From positions 1 through 47,218 of the forward strand of contig NZ_SMLW01000669.1 in the NCBI RefSeq assembly GCF_009711405.1: a DNA stretch of 47,218 nt. Reading direction: 5' to 3'. The position numbers were made by a program, and so were the translations under genes. The notes under the pieces were generated by a model. The model was not told where the DNA came from, did no database searches, and worked only from the letters and a program-made list of their open reading frames with translations. Each line of letters opens with the position of its first letter. Within the stretch, counting starts at the first letter, position 1. Shown here piece by piece: positions 1 to 7,649 of the stretch. Source of the stretch: Fulvivirga kasyanovii. GTDB lineage: Bacteria > Bacteroidota > Bacteroidia > Cytophagales > Cyclobacteriaceae.

Positions 1-552
1 TTTGCCAATAGTATGCCCCTGGGGGATTAGTTCGAAGTCTTCCACGGCCATTTGTTCTTTGAAACTGATGTGCTGGTCACAGATTTTATACAAGGTTTCT
101 TTGGCGCACCAATAAACACAAAGGGCATTGATATCGTTTTTTGATGCCACCATTTCGTGATCAGAAAGAAACTTGTGGGCTACTTTTCGAAGCTTTTCCT
201 TCGGTTGCTCCAGGTCAACGCCTACATCTTCCGTACTGTCAATTATGGCAGCCACATAAGGGTATGAGTGTGACATCGATACCTCTGCGGTGCTTTCTAT
301 GAGAAAAGGCTTGCCATTATCATTTTTAGTCAGGCCTTTGTAGTAGATACCCATTACTTTGCAAAGGCTTTTGATACAGACCCTGCCAGCCAGCCACTCA
401 TACTTTTTTTTATCACTTCTGAAGCTGTCAACAATCGTTTTGTCAGTATCTGCCGGGTCCAGCAGTGTGGTTAGTTCCTCGATGCTCTCTTCAATGTGCC
501 ATATGGCGAGGTACCGCGTTGTATTTATTTCTTCTATTTTATGTATTGGCAT
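1..552 (-). CDS. 4'-phosphopantetheinyl transferase superfamily protein (3' end outside window)
   Basis: Members transfer the 4'-phosphopantetheine arm of CoA to a serine of an acyl or peptidyl carrier protein. The frame starts with ATG at 552 and stays open to the window edge, giving 184 residues without the C-terminus. It shows the family's two metal/CoA signatures, GVDLE (residues 111-115) and WCAKE (148-152), plus SMSHS (92-96), which matches the usual SxSHS block before the first signature. Length and motif spacing fit the Sfp/AcpT-like superfamily. It is divergent from the WD40 gene at 620. Which carrier protein it serves (fatty acid, polyketide or flexirubin type) cannot be told from this sequence. 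Confidence 0.9.
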   Translation of the reverse strand, partial: MPIHKIEEINTTRYLAIWHIEESIEELTTLLDPADTDKTIVDSFRSDKKKYEWLAGRVCIKSLCKVMGIYYKGLTKNDNGKPFLIESTAEVSMSHSYPYVAAIIDSTEDVGVDLEQPKEKLRKVAHKFLSDHEMVASKNDINALCVYWCAKETLYKICDQHISFKEQMAVEDFELIPQGHTIGK

Positions 553-619
553 TTGATAACTGACTGGAAAACTTGCTTCTTTGCTTTAAAATCAGATTTT
601 AACTTGCAAACAACGATTG

Positions 620-1537
620 ATGGGCAAAGTTAACGTTTCCAAACTCAAAACCTTCACTGGTCATAATGATTGTGTTTATACCCTGGAAAGAACCCAGCAT
701 GATCATTTGTTTTTTTCAGGAGCAGGTGACGGCATGGTGGTGTTTTGGAACCTGAAAGAATCAGAGAACGGCCAACTTATTGCCAAGTTGCCTAATTCGG
801 TATACGCCCTTCATTATCTAAATAAGGCTAACCTGCTGGTAGTGGGGCATAACTATGATGGAATTCACCTGTTAGACTGGGAGAATAAAAAGGAAGCAGG
901 ATCATTGAAGATGACTGATCAGGCCATATTTGATATAAAATCCTTTGGAGACCACTTGTATGTGGGTGATGCTTCCGGTACCGTAACAGTGGTGGACTTA
1001 AGGAGTTTGAACATAATCTATAAGATTAAAAGCTCATCAAAAAGTGCCCGCGCTATTGCCATCAATGAACAAAGCGGTGAGATGGCCGTTGGGTATAGTG
1101 ACAATAAAATCAGGATTTTTAATCTGGAAGATTATCAGCTTGTCAAAGAACTTGAGGGACATAAGAACTCAGTTTTTACGGTTAAGTATTCCCCGGATGG
1201 TCAACTATTAGTAACCGCCGGCCGTGATGCCCATCTAAAGATATGGGATACCAAAGCCGGTTACATTGAGCTGGAAGATATTGTGGCGCATATGTATACG
1301 ATTAATAACCTTGATTTTAGTCCGGACGGTAAACATTTTGTAACTTGTAGCATGGATAAGTCCATAAAAATCTGGGATACTCATGCTTTTAAGTTGTTAA
1401 AGGTGATAGATAAAGCCAGGCATGCCGGACATGGAACTTCTGTAAACAAACTGCTCTGGTCGTCGTACAACGATTTATTGGTAAGCGCCAGTGATGACAG
1501 GGCAATATCGGTCTGGGATATTGAGTTTAATAGTTGA
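620..1537 (+). CDS. WD40 repeat (beta-propeller) protein
   Basis: A 305-residue protein made almost entirely of about seven WD40-type blades, probably a complete beta-propeller used as a protein interaction platform. The blades are clearest in the C-terminal half, ending in FWNL, IFNL, IWDT, IWDT and VWDI, with GH dipeptides at LEGHKNS and FTGHND. There is no signal peptide, so it is likely cytoplasmic. I chose ATG at 620; a TTG directly before it would only add one methionine. It lies 24 bases upstream of the DivIVA-domain gene, which is followed by folB, so the three are probably co-transcribed. The partner is unknown. Confidence 0.85.
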   Translation: MGKVNVSKLKTFTGHNDCVYTLERTQHDHLFFSGAGDGMVVFWNLKESENGQLIAKLPNSVYALHYLNKANLLVVGHNYDGIHLLDWENKKEAGSLKMTDQAIFDIKSFGDHLYVGDASGTVTVVDLRSLNIIYKIKSSSKSARAIAINEQSGEMAVGYSDNKIRIFNLEDYQLVKELEGHKNSVFTVKYSPDGQLLVTAGRDAHLKIWDTKAGYIELEDIVAHMYTINNLDFSPDGKHFVTCSMDKSIKIWDTHAFKLLKVIDKARHAGHGTSVNKLLWSSYNDLLVSASDDRAISVWDIEFNS

Positions 1538-1561
1538 AAAGTTGGTTAATATTATGACATT

Positions 1562-2356
1562 ATGAAGATTACACCATTAGAAATACGCCAAAAAACATTT
1601 GAAAAGGCTTTTCGCGGGTTGGATAAAGATGAGGTCAGTGCGTTTTTGGTCACAATGTCTCAGGAGTGGGAGAAGTTGATCGATGAAAATAAAGAGCTTA
1701 AGATAAAACTACAGGCCTCTGAAAAAGAGGTTGAGAAACTGCGGGAAGTTGAAAACTCACTGTTTAAAACTTTAAAGACAGCCGAAGATACCGGAGCCAG
1801 CATGATAGATCAGGCCACAAAAACGGCAGAGTTGCACATGCGTGAGACTCAGATGAAGGCCGAAGCCGTCCTGAATGATGCCAAAAGCAAGGCCAAGGAT
1901 ATGATAGAGGAGGCAGAGATCAAGTCAAAGAATACCATTGATGAAATGGAGGACCAGATCCGAAGCATGGCTCAGGTGTATAGATTACTTGAGAATGTAA
2001 AGGATGACCTGATCTCAGATATCAAGAGTTTTGCCAATGATGCGCTTCAGAAGGTTGACCGGGTGAAATCCCAGATCAAGAAATTTGACGTAGAGGCTGA
2101 GTTATTAAGGGTGAAAAGGGAAGCGGTGGACAAAGCAGCCAAGACTTCTGTTAAGCTCCAAAACAGCTATAAAGCCATAGCACCCGAAAAGGCCCCTGAG
2201 GTTGAACAGAAAGTAGAAGAAGAGCCATACGAGCAAGAGCAACATGAACAGGAGCAGGAGGAGTCTGTGGTAACCAATACCGTTGAAGAACCCAAAAAGC
2301 CCAGGGAGTCAAAGGAAAACAAAGAAAGCACTTCATTTTTTGATGACATTGAGTAA
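1562..2356 (+). CDS. DivIVA-domain coiled-coil protein
   Basis: The N-terminus (MKITPLEIRQKTFEKAFRG) and the following GLDKDEVSAFL segment are the conserved DivIVA/GpsB lipid- and partner-binding domain. Residues from about 35 to 190 are rich in E, K and heptad leucines, consistent with a long coiled coil. The last 60 or so residues are acidic and low in complexity, with EQEQHEQEQEE, and look disordered. DivIVA proteins in Firmicutes and Actinobacteria sit at curved membranes and organise division or polar growth. The Bacteroidota homologues are common but poorly characterised, so the cellular role here is inferred. Its stop codon overlaps the folB start. Confidence 0.88.
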   Translation: MKITPLEIRQKTFEKAFRGLDKDEVSAFLVTMSQEWEKLIDENKELKIKLQASEKEVEKLREVENSLFKTLKTAEDTGASMIDQATKTAELHMRETQMKAEAVLNDAKSKAKDMIEEAEIKSKNTIDEMEDQIRSMAQVYRLLENVKDDLISDIKSFANDALQKVDRVKSQIKKFDVEAELLRVKREAVDKAAKTSVKLQNSYKAIAPEKAPEVEQKVEEEPYEQEQHEQEQEESVVTNTVEEPKKPRESKENKESTSFFDDIE

Positions 2357-2712
2357 TGGGTAAGATCTCCCTCGAAGGTTTGCTTTTCAAAGCCTACCAT
2401 GGCTACTATGATGAAGAGAGGCAAAAAGGAAATAAATTCGAAGTTAATATATCTGTAAAAACTGACTTTAACCACGCCTCTAAAAAGGACGAACTGGAAG
2501 GTACAGTTGATTACGAGCATCTATATGCCATAGTAAAGGATGAAATGGAGCAACCCTCCAAGCTGCTTGAACATGTGGTAAACAGGATGATAAACAGGGT
2601 GCTGAGTGAAATTCCTGCGGTTAAAAAAGTGAAGGTAAGCCTCTCAAAGTTTGATCCGCCCATTGGTGGACAGTGCAGAGCTGCAACAATAACGGTAAAA
2701 AAGAAAAGGTAA
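2356..2712 (+). CDS. folB: dihydroneopterin aldolase
   Basis: Converts 7,8-dihydroneopterin to 6-hydroxymethyl-7,8-dihydropterin and glycolaldehyde in folate synthesis. The 118-residue length is normal for FolB. Recognisable elements are GLLFKAYHGYYDEE (catalytic-region glutamate at 20-21), VDYEHL with Tyr53, and SKFDPPIGG with Lys98; Tyr53 and Lys98 fall at the positions expected from the E. coli enzyme. The ATG overlaps the DivIVA stop (TAATG), so translation is likely coupled. The gene ends two bases before the convergent Fe-S carrier gene, leaving no room for a separate terminator. Confidence 0.93.
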   Translation: MGKISLEGLLFKAYHGYYDEERQKGNKFEVNISVKTDFNHASKKDELEGTVDYEHLYAIVKDEMEQPSKLLEHVVNRMINRVLSEIPAVKKVKVSLSKFDPPIGGQCRAATITVKKKR

Positions 2713-2714
2713 AA

Positions 2715-3035
2715 TTATCCTTCCTGGTTTTCTTCAGGTTTTACAAAAGTGAAACCCCGGGCATCAGAACCTTCATAAAAATCCACTTCCAGTCCCAACA
2801 GGTACATGGTGTGTTTTTTTTCGACAATTACAGGTATGCCGTTAACCTCATATTCCAGATCGGTTTCCTTCTTTTTATCAAAGCCCAACAGATAATTAAA
2901 GCCGGAGCATCCTCCGCTGCCTTTTATGCCAATGCGCAGGGAATAACCTTCAGGTATGTTTTTGTTCGCCATTATATTACGAACCTCCTCTATGGCTTTG
3001 TCTGTAAGGGTAACAGGCTGAATGCTATCTATCAT
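2715..3035 (-). CDS. HesB/IscA-family iron-sulfur cluster assembly protein, C-terminal CxC absent
   Basis: A 106-residue A-type carrier-like protein. The core has the HesB/IscA fold signature: LRIGIKGSGGCSGFNYLLGFD, with the first conserved cysteine, then GIPVIVEKKHTMYLLGLEVDFYEG. In canonical IscA, SufA and ErpA the protein ends with a CGC motif that supplies two more cluster ligands. Here the equivalent place reads SDARGFTFVKPEENQEG, with no cysteine. Many Bacteroidota homologues seem to have this form. Whether it still carries a cluster, or acts as a dimer with single-Cys ligation, is unknown. It is convergent with folB. Confidence 0.85.
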   Translation of the reverse strand: MIDSIQPVTLTDKAIEEVRNIMANKNIPEGYSLRIGIKGSGGCSGFNYLLGFDKKKETDLEYEVNGIPVIVEKKHTMYLLGLEVDFYEGSDARGFTFVKPEENQEG

Positions 3036-3233
3036 ATCTCTTTCGGTAAGAAAACTCTATTCTGACTTCCACTCTGTAAACTTAAAAAACTTAAAATTAA
3101 TTTCAGTGCTTTAGCATGCTAGAGGAGTACCAATGAACTCAATCTGTCAAAAGAGCTGTAAAAATATTATAACAGCAAATTTAACGAATGCCCTTAATAT
3201 TAGTTTATGATGTAAGGTTTCAAGAGTTGAAAA

Positions 3234-4040
3234 TTATTCTATCACTTTATACATCGTTTTCCCCCTGGCGTCCAGACATTGGTGCAAAACCTTAATGAGG
3301 TCGGTGAGGGAGTCAGGTCTGTCACTGGGGGTGCTATTCATGGCAACTTGTATAAAATTTTTAAAACAATAGGGAATGGCCTCCAGATCGATTTCTGGTG
3401 AATGATCAGAAAATATAGGGTTAAGGCCTGTGCTGAAGCCGGGTTGGAACTTTGCACATAACACATCATAAATAAGTGCGCCGATTGACCATATTTCCGA
3501 ACGCACGTCGTAATCCTCATAGCTTTTAACCTCCGGTGCCAGGTACCTGGGGTTGGAGGCCAACATGGGACTTTTGCTGTAAACAGGTTGGTATAGGTTG
3601 AAATTGGTGATTTTTGGCGTGAAAAAGGGGAAGGTGAATTCAACGAAGATGTTCTTCATGCAGATATCCCTATGCAGCACCCCGGCACTATGAATGATCT
3701 CAAACCCCTTCAATATTTTGAAGATCATCTCTTTTACAACTTCATATGACGGGCAGCCGTGCCTCATGAGCTGATCCATAGTAGTGCCTTTTACTTTTTC
3801 CTGGACGCTATACACAAGACCCTGCTCTGGCAAGGGTTTTATTTTATAGTATCGAATGATATGTGGACTGTTTATGGCCTTTTCATCAGATAAAGTGAGG
3901 TATGTGTTGTTTAGGGTGTGCTGGTGAGGTATGTGTTCAACCTGATATACTTTGTTCCTGCTTAGCCCGCAGATGGATGGGGCACTGTCCCTCAACCTAA
4001 TATTTCTTGTCATTGCCTCCACTATTGACTGATTAACCAT
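3234..4040 (-). CDS. protein kinase-like protein, probable pseudokinase
   Basis: The 268 residues have a eukaryotic-type kinase C-lobe: HRD at 123-125 with the catalytic-loop Asn130, a YLAPE motif at 166-170 (APE equivalent), and SEIWSIGALIYDVL (helix F). The metal-binding DFG is replaced by NFN (146-148). The N-lobe has no glycine-rich loop and no recognisable beta-3 lysine; the segment before 'DEKAINSPHIIRYY' contains none. Loss of both the DFG aspartate and the beta-3 lysine argues against normal ATP-dependent catalysis, so a scaffold or regulatory role is more likely. No transmembrane helix is seen. It lies downstream of a small HTH gene on the same strand. Confidence 0.8.
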   Translation of the reverse strand: MVNQSIVEAMTRNIRLRDSAPSICGLSRNKVYQVEHIPHQHTLNNTYLTLSDEKAINSPHIIRYYKIKPLPEQGLVYSVQEKVKGTTMDQLMRHGCPSYEVVKEMIFKILKGFEIIHSAGVLHRDICMKNIFVEFTFPFFTPKITNFNLYQPVYSKSPMLASNPRYLAPEVKSYEDYDVRSEIWSIGALIYDVLCAKFQPGFSTGLNPIFSDHSPEIDLEAIPYCFKNFIQVAMNSTPSDRPDSLTDLIKVLHQCLDARGKTMYKVIE

Positions 4041-4142
4041 TTTATTGCCTTACTGTTATTTGTAATGTAGTGTCTAAGATTTCAAAAAGTAAACATGCTC
4101 CTTGATGTAGTTTTTGAGTTGCTCTTGAGCAAGAATAATGCC

Positions 4143-4169
4143 TGAGAGTCTCAAAATGTGAGACTCTCA
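4143..4169. repeat. perfect 11-bp inverted repeat between HTH and pseudokinase genes
   Basis: TGAGAGTCTCA at 4143-4153 pairs perfectly with TGAGACTCTCA at 4159-4169 across five bases. It is 14 bases past the stop of the HTH gene and about 100 bases before the pseudokinase start, both on the minus strand. There is no T-run on either side, which makes a simple intrinsic terminator less likely and an operator or RNA hairpin possible. A second short palindrome, TTGCTC-TT-GAGCAA, sits at 4119-4132. Confidence 0.7.
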
Positions 4170-4182
4170 CAGGAATATTTAT

Positions 4183-4461
4183 TCATGTAGAAGAGTAGCA
4201 AGTGCGTCTGACCGGAGGCCGGTATTTGGGAGAGAAACCGAGGTTGAATTCTACCGGGTATTCATATACAAAACTTTCATGCTTTGTACAGTAAGTTATG
4301 GGGGCGCCTATCAACCGCATGATTTCGAGGTGGCGGTATAGTGTGCTTCTGGATATGCTTAATTTTGAGGATAATGTCTCAGGCGAGCCGGTACATTTTA
4401 GCCTGATCAATTGGTCGAGCCTTTCTATGTTGTAGAGGTATTGTTCGAATTTAATAGCCAT
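4183..4461 (-). CDS. small helix-turn-helix protein
   Basis: A 92-residue protein. Residues 10-50 read as a winged-helix/HTH_11-like DNA-binding domain: LDQLIRLKCTGSPETLSSKL, then SISRSTLYRHLEIMRLIGAPI, with the recognition helix in SRSTLYRHLE. The remaining 40 residues (YCTKHESFVYEYPVEFNLGF) resemble the wing and short tail found in single-domain Bacteroidota relatives of the DeoR/WYL N-terminal domain. No effector domain is present. It is followed by an 11-bp inverted repeat and the pseudokinase gene. The target is unknown. Confidence 0.75.
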   Translation of the reverse strand: MAIKFEQYLYNIERLDQLIRLKCTGSPETLSSKLSISRSTLYRHLEIMRLIGAPITYCTKHESFVYEYPVEFNLGFSPKYRPPVRRTCYSST

Positions 4462-4533
4462 ACTGTTTATAGAGCTTTGTTTTTAACAGTAGTGCGTTGA
4501 ATAAAGAAAGGTAAACGGTTAAAAGTATTTTTT

Positions 4534-5256
4534 CTAATCGATTTTATTTAAAAGTTTACTGGCGAGTTCGGTATACATACCCTGTTGGTCAATGATCTTA
4601 TGCAGCAATGCTTTTAGTGACTCAGGCTCATTACTTTGGAGGTATGCCAACGCCAGGTACCACTGGCTATGTTGTGTTAAAATAGAATCATTGCTGACTT
4701 CTATCAGGGTTTCAAAAGCTGCAATGGCATTTTGGGATTGCCCAAGCTGGAGGTAGCAGTTACCAAGGTAAAGGTAGTAGGTAGGTTGGTCCGCACTTGC
4801 CAAACTAGTCAGTTCATTTGCTGCTTCCTGATATTTTTCTTCACTGTAGAGTTGAAGGGCCTTATTTACTTCGTCTCCTTCACCGCGCTGGATAGTTACC
4901 GCCGGGTAAAGCTCGTAAAATTCCTCAAACTGATTACTGATGGGTTGATTGGAAGTGTAAAAAAAGTATCCGATGGAGGCTATTATCAGTACAGACGCAG
5001 CAGACAGCCATAATTTTTTAATATAGTTTGTGTTCGAATTCTCAGTTATAGGAGTATTAGAAGAAATGCCTTTTAAGTGGGCTTTTAATTTTGCATTTGC
5101 GCTTGCTTTAATTGCAGCTACTACTCGTTTTTCATACAGTACAGCTTCTTTGAATTCAGGGTCTTTTAAGAGGAGGTCAAAGCTGTCCTTTTCACTTTCG
5201 GTAAGTGAGTCGGTCAGATATTTATCTATCAGTGCTCTATGGGTTTCTTCTTGCAT
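4534..5256 (-). CDS. membrane-anchored anti-sigma-factor-like protein with TPR-type C-terminus
   Basis: I start at ATG 5256, two bases past the ECF sigma gene stop; an upstream TTG at 5292 would add 12 residues. The product has about 240 residues: an N-terminal cytoplasmic helical part (HRALIDKYLTDSLTESEKDS), one membrane helix (LWLSAASVLIIASIGYFFYT), and a periplasmic part with TPR-like helices (NKALQLYSEEKYQEAANELT and the NCYLQLGQSQNAIAAFETL region). Position and topology fit an anti-sigma factor that holds the adjacent sigma factor at the membrane. No zinc-finger HxxxCxxC is present. The periplasmic TPR may be the signal-sensing part; that is inference. Confidence 0.72.
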   Translation of the reverse strand: MQEETHRALIDKYLTDSLTESEKDSFDLLLKDPEFKEAVLYEKRVVAAIKASANAKLKAHLKGISSNTPITENSNTNYIKKLWLSAASVLIIASIGYFFYTSNQPISNQFEEFYELYPAVTIQRGEGDEVNKALQLYSEEKYQEAANELTSLASADQPTYYLYLGNCYLQLGQSQNAIAAFETLIEVSNDSILTQHSQWYLALAYLQSNEPESLKALLHKIIDQQGMYTELASKLLNKID

Positions 5257-5257
5257 G

Positions 5258-5830
5258 CTATTGTTTTTCGAGCTCTTTTGTTTTTTCAACAAGCTTTTTA
5301 AAACATCTTGATTTAGAAGTCTTGGCTACATCAGAGCTTGCAAATCCCATTATTTCAGCTATGTCTTCCATGCTCTTTTTTTCAAGATAGAAATATTTTA
5401 TAATCTTGTAACACTTCTCACCTATGGTCTCCAATGCCTTATTAGTGATGTTAAGGAGCTGCATTTTATAGTCCACATCATCACTTTCAAAGAGCATATC
5501 ATCTTTGAGGTACTGCTGGTAGTAGTTTTCTGCATCAATTGAGTTCATTTTGTTTTTTACTCGTTGTGCAGATAACCATTTGTTATAGCAAATACCAAAG
5601 ATATAGCTTTTGGCATTGATCAAATGATCCAGCTTACCTGAGAGAACTTTATCCCTCAACTCCAGCAAGGCATCTATAAAAAGGTCTTCGGCCTCTTCGT
5701 TCTGGCATCTGGTTTTCTTTTTTAATCCGTTTACACAATAGCCTTTGTAGGCAACCACCAAATCCTCAAGACAAGACTGATCGCCTTGTTTAAGTCTTAA
5801 AACTATACTGTCATTGTCAAGATGGATCAC
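5258..5830 (-). CDS. ECF-type RNA polymerase sigma factor
   Basis: A 190-residue sigma-70 family protein with region 2 (NEEAEDLFIDALLELRDKVL, then SYIFGICYNKWLSAQR) and region 4 (ALETIGEKCYKIIKYFYLEK, then SMEDIAEIMGFASSDVAKTS, ending in SRCFKKL), the HTH that reads the -35 element. Region 3 and 1.1 are absent, as in the ECF group. The start is GTG at 5830 with no ATG available nearby. It is followed two bases later by the membrane anti-sigma-like gene, the usual arrangement for a membrane-signalled ECF switch. The regulon is unknown. Confidence 0.87.
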   Translation of the reverse strand: MIHLDNDSIVLRLKQGDQSCLEDLVVAYKGYCVNGLKKKTRCQNEEAEDLFIDALLELRDKVLSGKLDHLINAKSYIFGICYNKWLSAQRVKNKMNSIDAENYYQQYLKDDMLFESDDVDYKMQLLNITNKALETIGEKCYKIIKYFYLEKKSMEDIAEIMGFASSDVAKTSKSRCFKKLVEKTKELEKQ

Positions 5831-5966
5831 TTATTAGTGCAAGCAGTTTAAAAAGGTAAACATCAAATACATTAAAAAATTGTGGGCTGTCAAGGGACAT
5901 TTGCTCATTATTGTTTTAACAGCGCTTAAATTTATTAATTTAGAGTCAAATAATGAACACGAATAT

Positions 5967-6488
5967 ATGGAAGTAGTAATAGAATTTGGAAAGCTTTTAA
6001 TTCCTGCTGCTGTGGTGCTTTATGCCATGTACCTTGTAGTGAAGTCTTTTCTGGATAAAGAGTTGGAAAAACAGCGCATGGAGATCAGGAACAGGAGTAT
6101 TGAAACAGTTTTGCCAAACCGCCTGCATGCCTACGAAAGGGTTTGTCTTTTCCTTGAGCGGATTACACCTAATAACCTTGTTATAAGACTTAACAACGGA
6201 CAATATACAGCCCGTGAGTTTCAGCAAATACTGCTCAATGAAATACGTGAGGAGTATAACCATAACGTATCGCAGCAGCTTTATATGAGTGAAGAGGCGT
6301 GGGAACTTGTGAAGTCGGCAAAGGAAGACCTGATCATGATGGTTAATGAAGCTACAAACAGATTGCCCGAAAAAGCCACCAGCATTGATCTGGCCAAACA
6401 GATTTTTGAGATGGCGGTTGAAAAGGATTTTGATCCTATACAGCATGCACTTACACAGGTAAAAAATGAGATCAGGCAAACTTTTTAG
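5967..6488 (+). CDS. single-span membrane protein of unknown function
   Basis: I use ATG at 5967, which places the membrane helix (FGKLLIPAAVVLYAMYLVVK) at residues 6-26. The frame could be extended to a TTG at 5880. The rest, about 145 residues, is cytoplasmic and helical, with a well-formed block LEKQRMEIRNRSIETVLPN and RLHAYERVCLFLERITPNN that looks like a conserved Bacteroidota family. I do not recognise a catalytic motif. It is the first gene of a plus-strand run continuing with the YkvA-like, SDR, dtd and MazG-like genes; the 41-base gap to the next gene allows co-transcription. Confidence 0.7.
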   Translation: MEVVIEFGKLLIPAAVVLYAMYLVVKSFLDKELEKQRMEIRNRSIETVLPNRLHAYERVCLFLERITPNNLVIRLNNGQYTAREFQQILLNEIREEYNHNVSQQLYMSEEAWELVKSAKEDLIMMVNEATNRLPEKATSIDLAKQIFEMAVEKDFDPIQHALTQVKNEIRQTF

Positions 6489-6529
6489 GAGGATGCCCAC
6501 GTTGATGACCTAACACATGCGATTGATTT

Positions 6530-6940
6530 ATGGAAAATGTAAATGGTAATAAATTTTTTGATAGTGCCAAACAGCGGGCGGCCAACATTCTAAAGAACCA
6601 GGAGCGACTACTAAACCTGATGAAAGCCTCAGGAGCAAAATTGAAGGATATTGACGTAAGCAGACTCAAGGACAATAAGTTTGTAGACAGGCTGAAAGTG
6701 ATCATCAGAATGGTAAAAGCTTATAAAAGTGGTGAGTATCGCGACATCCGTTGGCAAAGTGTACTGCTTCTGGTAGCTGCTTTGGTATATTTTGTTACAC
6801 CCATTGATCTCATTCCCGACTTTATTCCGATTACAGGTTTAGTAGACGACTTCTCAGTGGTAGTGTGGGTATATAGCAACCTCAAGGAGGAAATAGACAG
6901 GTTTATGCTCTGGGAAGAAGAGCAGGCTATTAGGCCGTAA
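6530..6940 (+). CDS. YkvA/DUF1232-family membrane protein
   Basis: The 136-residue protein carries the DUF1232 signature YFVTPIDLIPDFIPITGLVDD at about residues 90-110, preceded by the hydrophobic VLLLVAALV. This family has a short membrane-associated hairpin and no agreed function; some members occur near ion-homeostasis or envelope genes. The first 60 residues are charged and helical. It sits between the unknown membrane protein at 5967 and the SDR gene, all on the same strand. Confidence 0.85.
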   Translation: MENVNGNKFFDSAKQRAANILKNQERLLNLMKASGAKLKDIDVSRLKDNKFVDRLKVIIRMVKAYKSGEYRDIRWQSVLLLVAALVYFVTPIDLIPDFIPITGLVDDFSVVVWVYSNLKEEIDRFMLWEEEQAIRP

Positions 6941-6983
6941 TGGTGTTAAGTATTTGGCAGCTAACCAAAATCAGAATACTTAT

Positions 6984-7637
6984 ATGAGCAGGACAGCATT
7001 AATAGCTGGTGCAACCGGCCTGGTAGGCAGCCAGCTTTTAGACTTACTTCTCAATGATCCATATTATGAAAAGGTGATTGTGCTTACGCGCAGGCTTGTC
7101 AGTAAGAAAAGTGATAAGCTTGTAAATTTGCTAATAGCCTTTGAAAACCTTGATGCCCACGCTGAGCAACTCAAAGCAGACGATGTGTATTGCTGCCTGG
7201 GGACCACCATGAAGAAGGCGGGGAGTAAAGATAAGTTCAGGCAAGTTGACTTCGCGTATCCTTATGAGATCGCCAGACTTTTCCATACTAATGGCGCTCA
7301 GCAGTTTCTGCTTATTTCTGCTTTAGGCGCAGATTCTAACTCTTCAATTTTTTATAACCGTGTAAAAGGTGACGTGGAGGAGGCCATAACTTCAATGGGT
7401 TTCCGGAGCTACCATATTTTCAGGCCGTCCCTATTGATGGGGCCTCGGCAGGAAAAGAGGTTGGGAGAAGGGCTTGGCAAAGCTTTCTTCAAGGTGTTTG
7501 GTTTTCTTTTTGCCGGGCCACTTAAAAAATATAAAGCCATTGACTCCGCCAAGGTTGCAAAAGCGATGTTTGCCATTGCCAGGCAAAATAAAATTGGCAA
7601 GTTTGTTCACGAATCAAGGGAACTTCAAAAATATTAA
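6984..7637 (+). CDS. atypical SDR-family NAD(P)-binding oxidoreductase (HTATIP2-like)
   Basis: ATG at 6984 is preferred to a TTG at 6954 because it puts the Rossmann motif GATGLVG at residues 9-15, right after the first beta strand TALIA. Further family marks are CCLGTTMKKAG, LLISALGAD, and YNRVKGDVEEAI with the Tyr-x-x-x-Lys pair. FRPSLLMGPR closes the core. The overall pattern is that of the HTATIP2/TIP30 branch of extended atypical SDRs. Substrate and direction are unknown; many relatives are annotated only as NAD-dependent epimerases. It ends 12 bases before dtd. Confidence 0.8.
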   Translation: MSRTALIAGATGLVGSQLLDLLLNDPYYEKVIVLTRRLVSKKSDKLVNLLIAFENLDAHAEQLKADDVYCCLGTTMKKAGSKDKFRQVDFAYPYEIARLFHTNGAQQFLLISALGADSNSSIFYNRVKGDVEEAITSMGFRSYHIFRPSLLMGPRQEKRLGEGLGKAFFKVFGFLFAGPLKKYKAIDSAKVAKAMFAIARQNKIGKFVHESRELQKY

Positions 7638-7649
7638 CACAAACGTTTT

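Noticed and set aside
2167-2520. 117-codon minus-strand frame over the divIVA/folB junction
   Set aside because: Antisense to two well-supported genes and Ser/Cys-rich, a shadow of the acidic repeats in the DivIVA tail.
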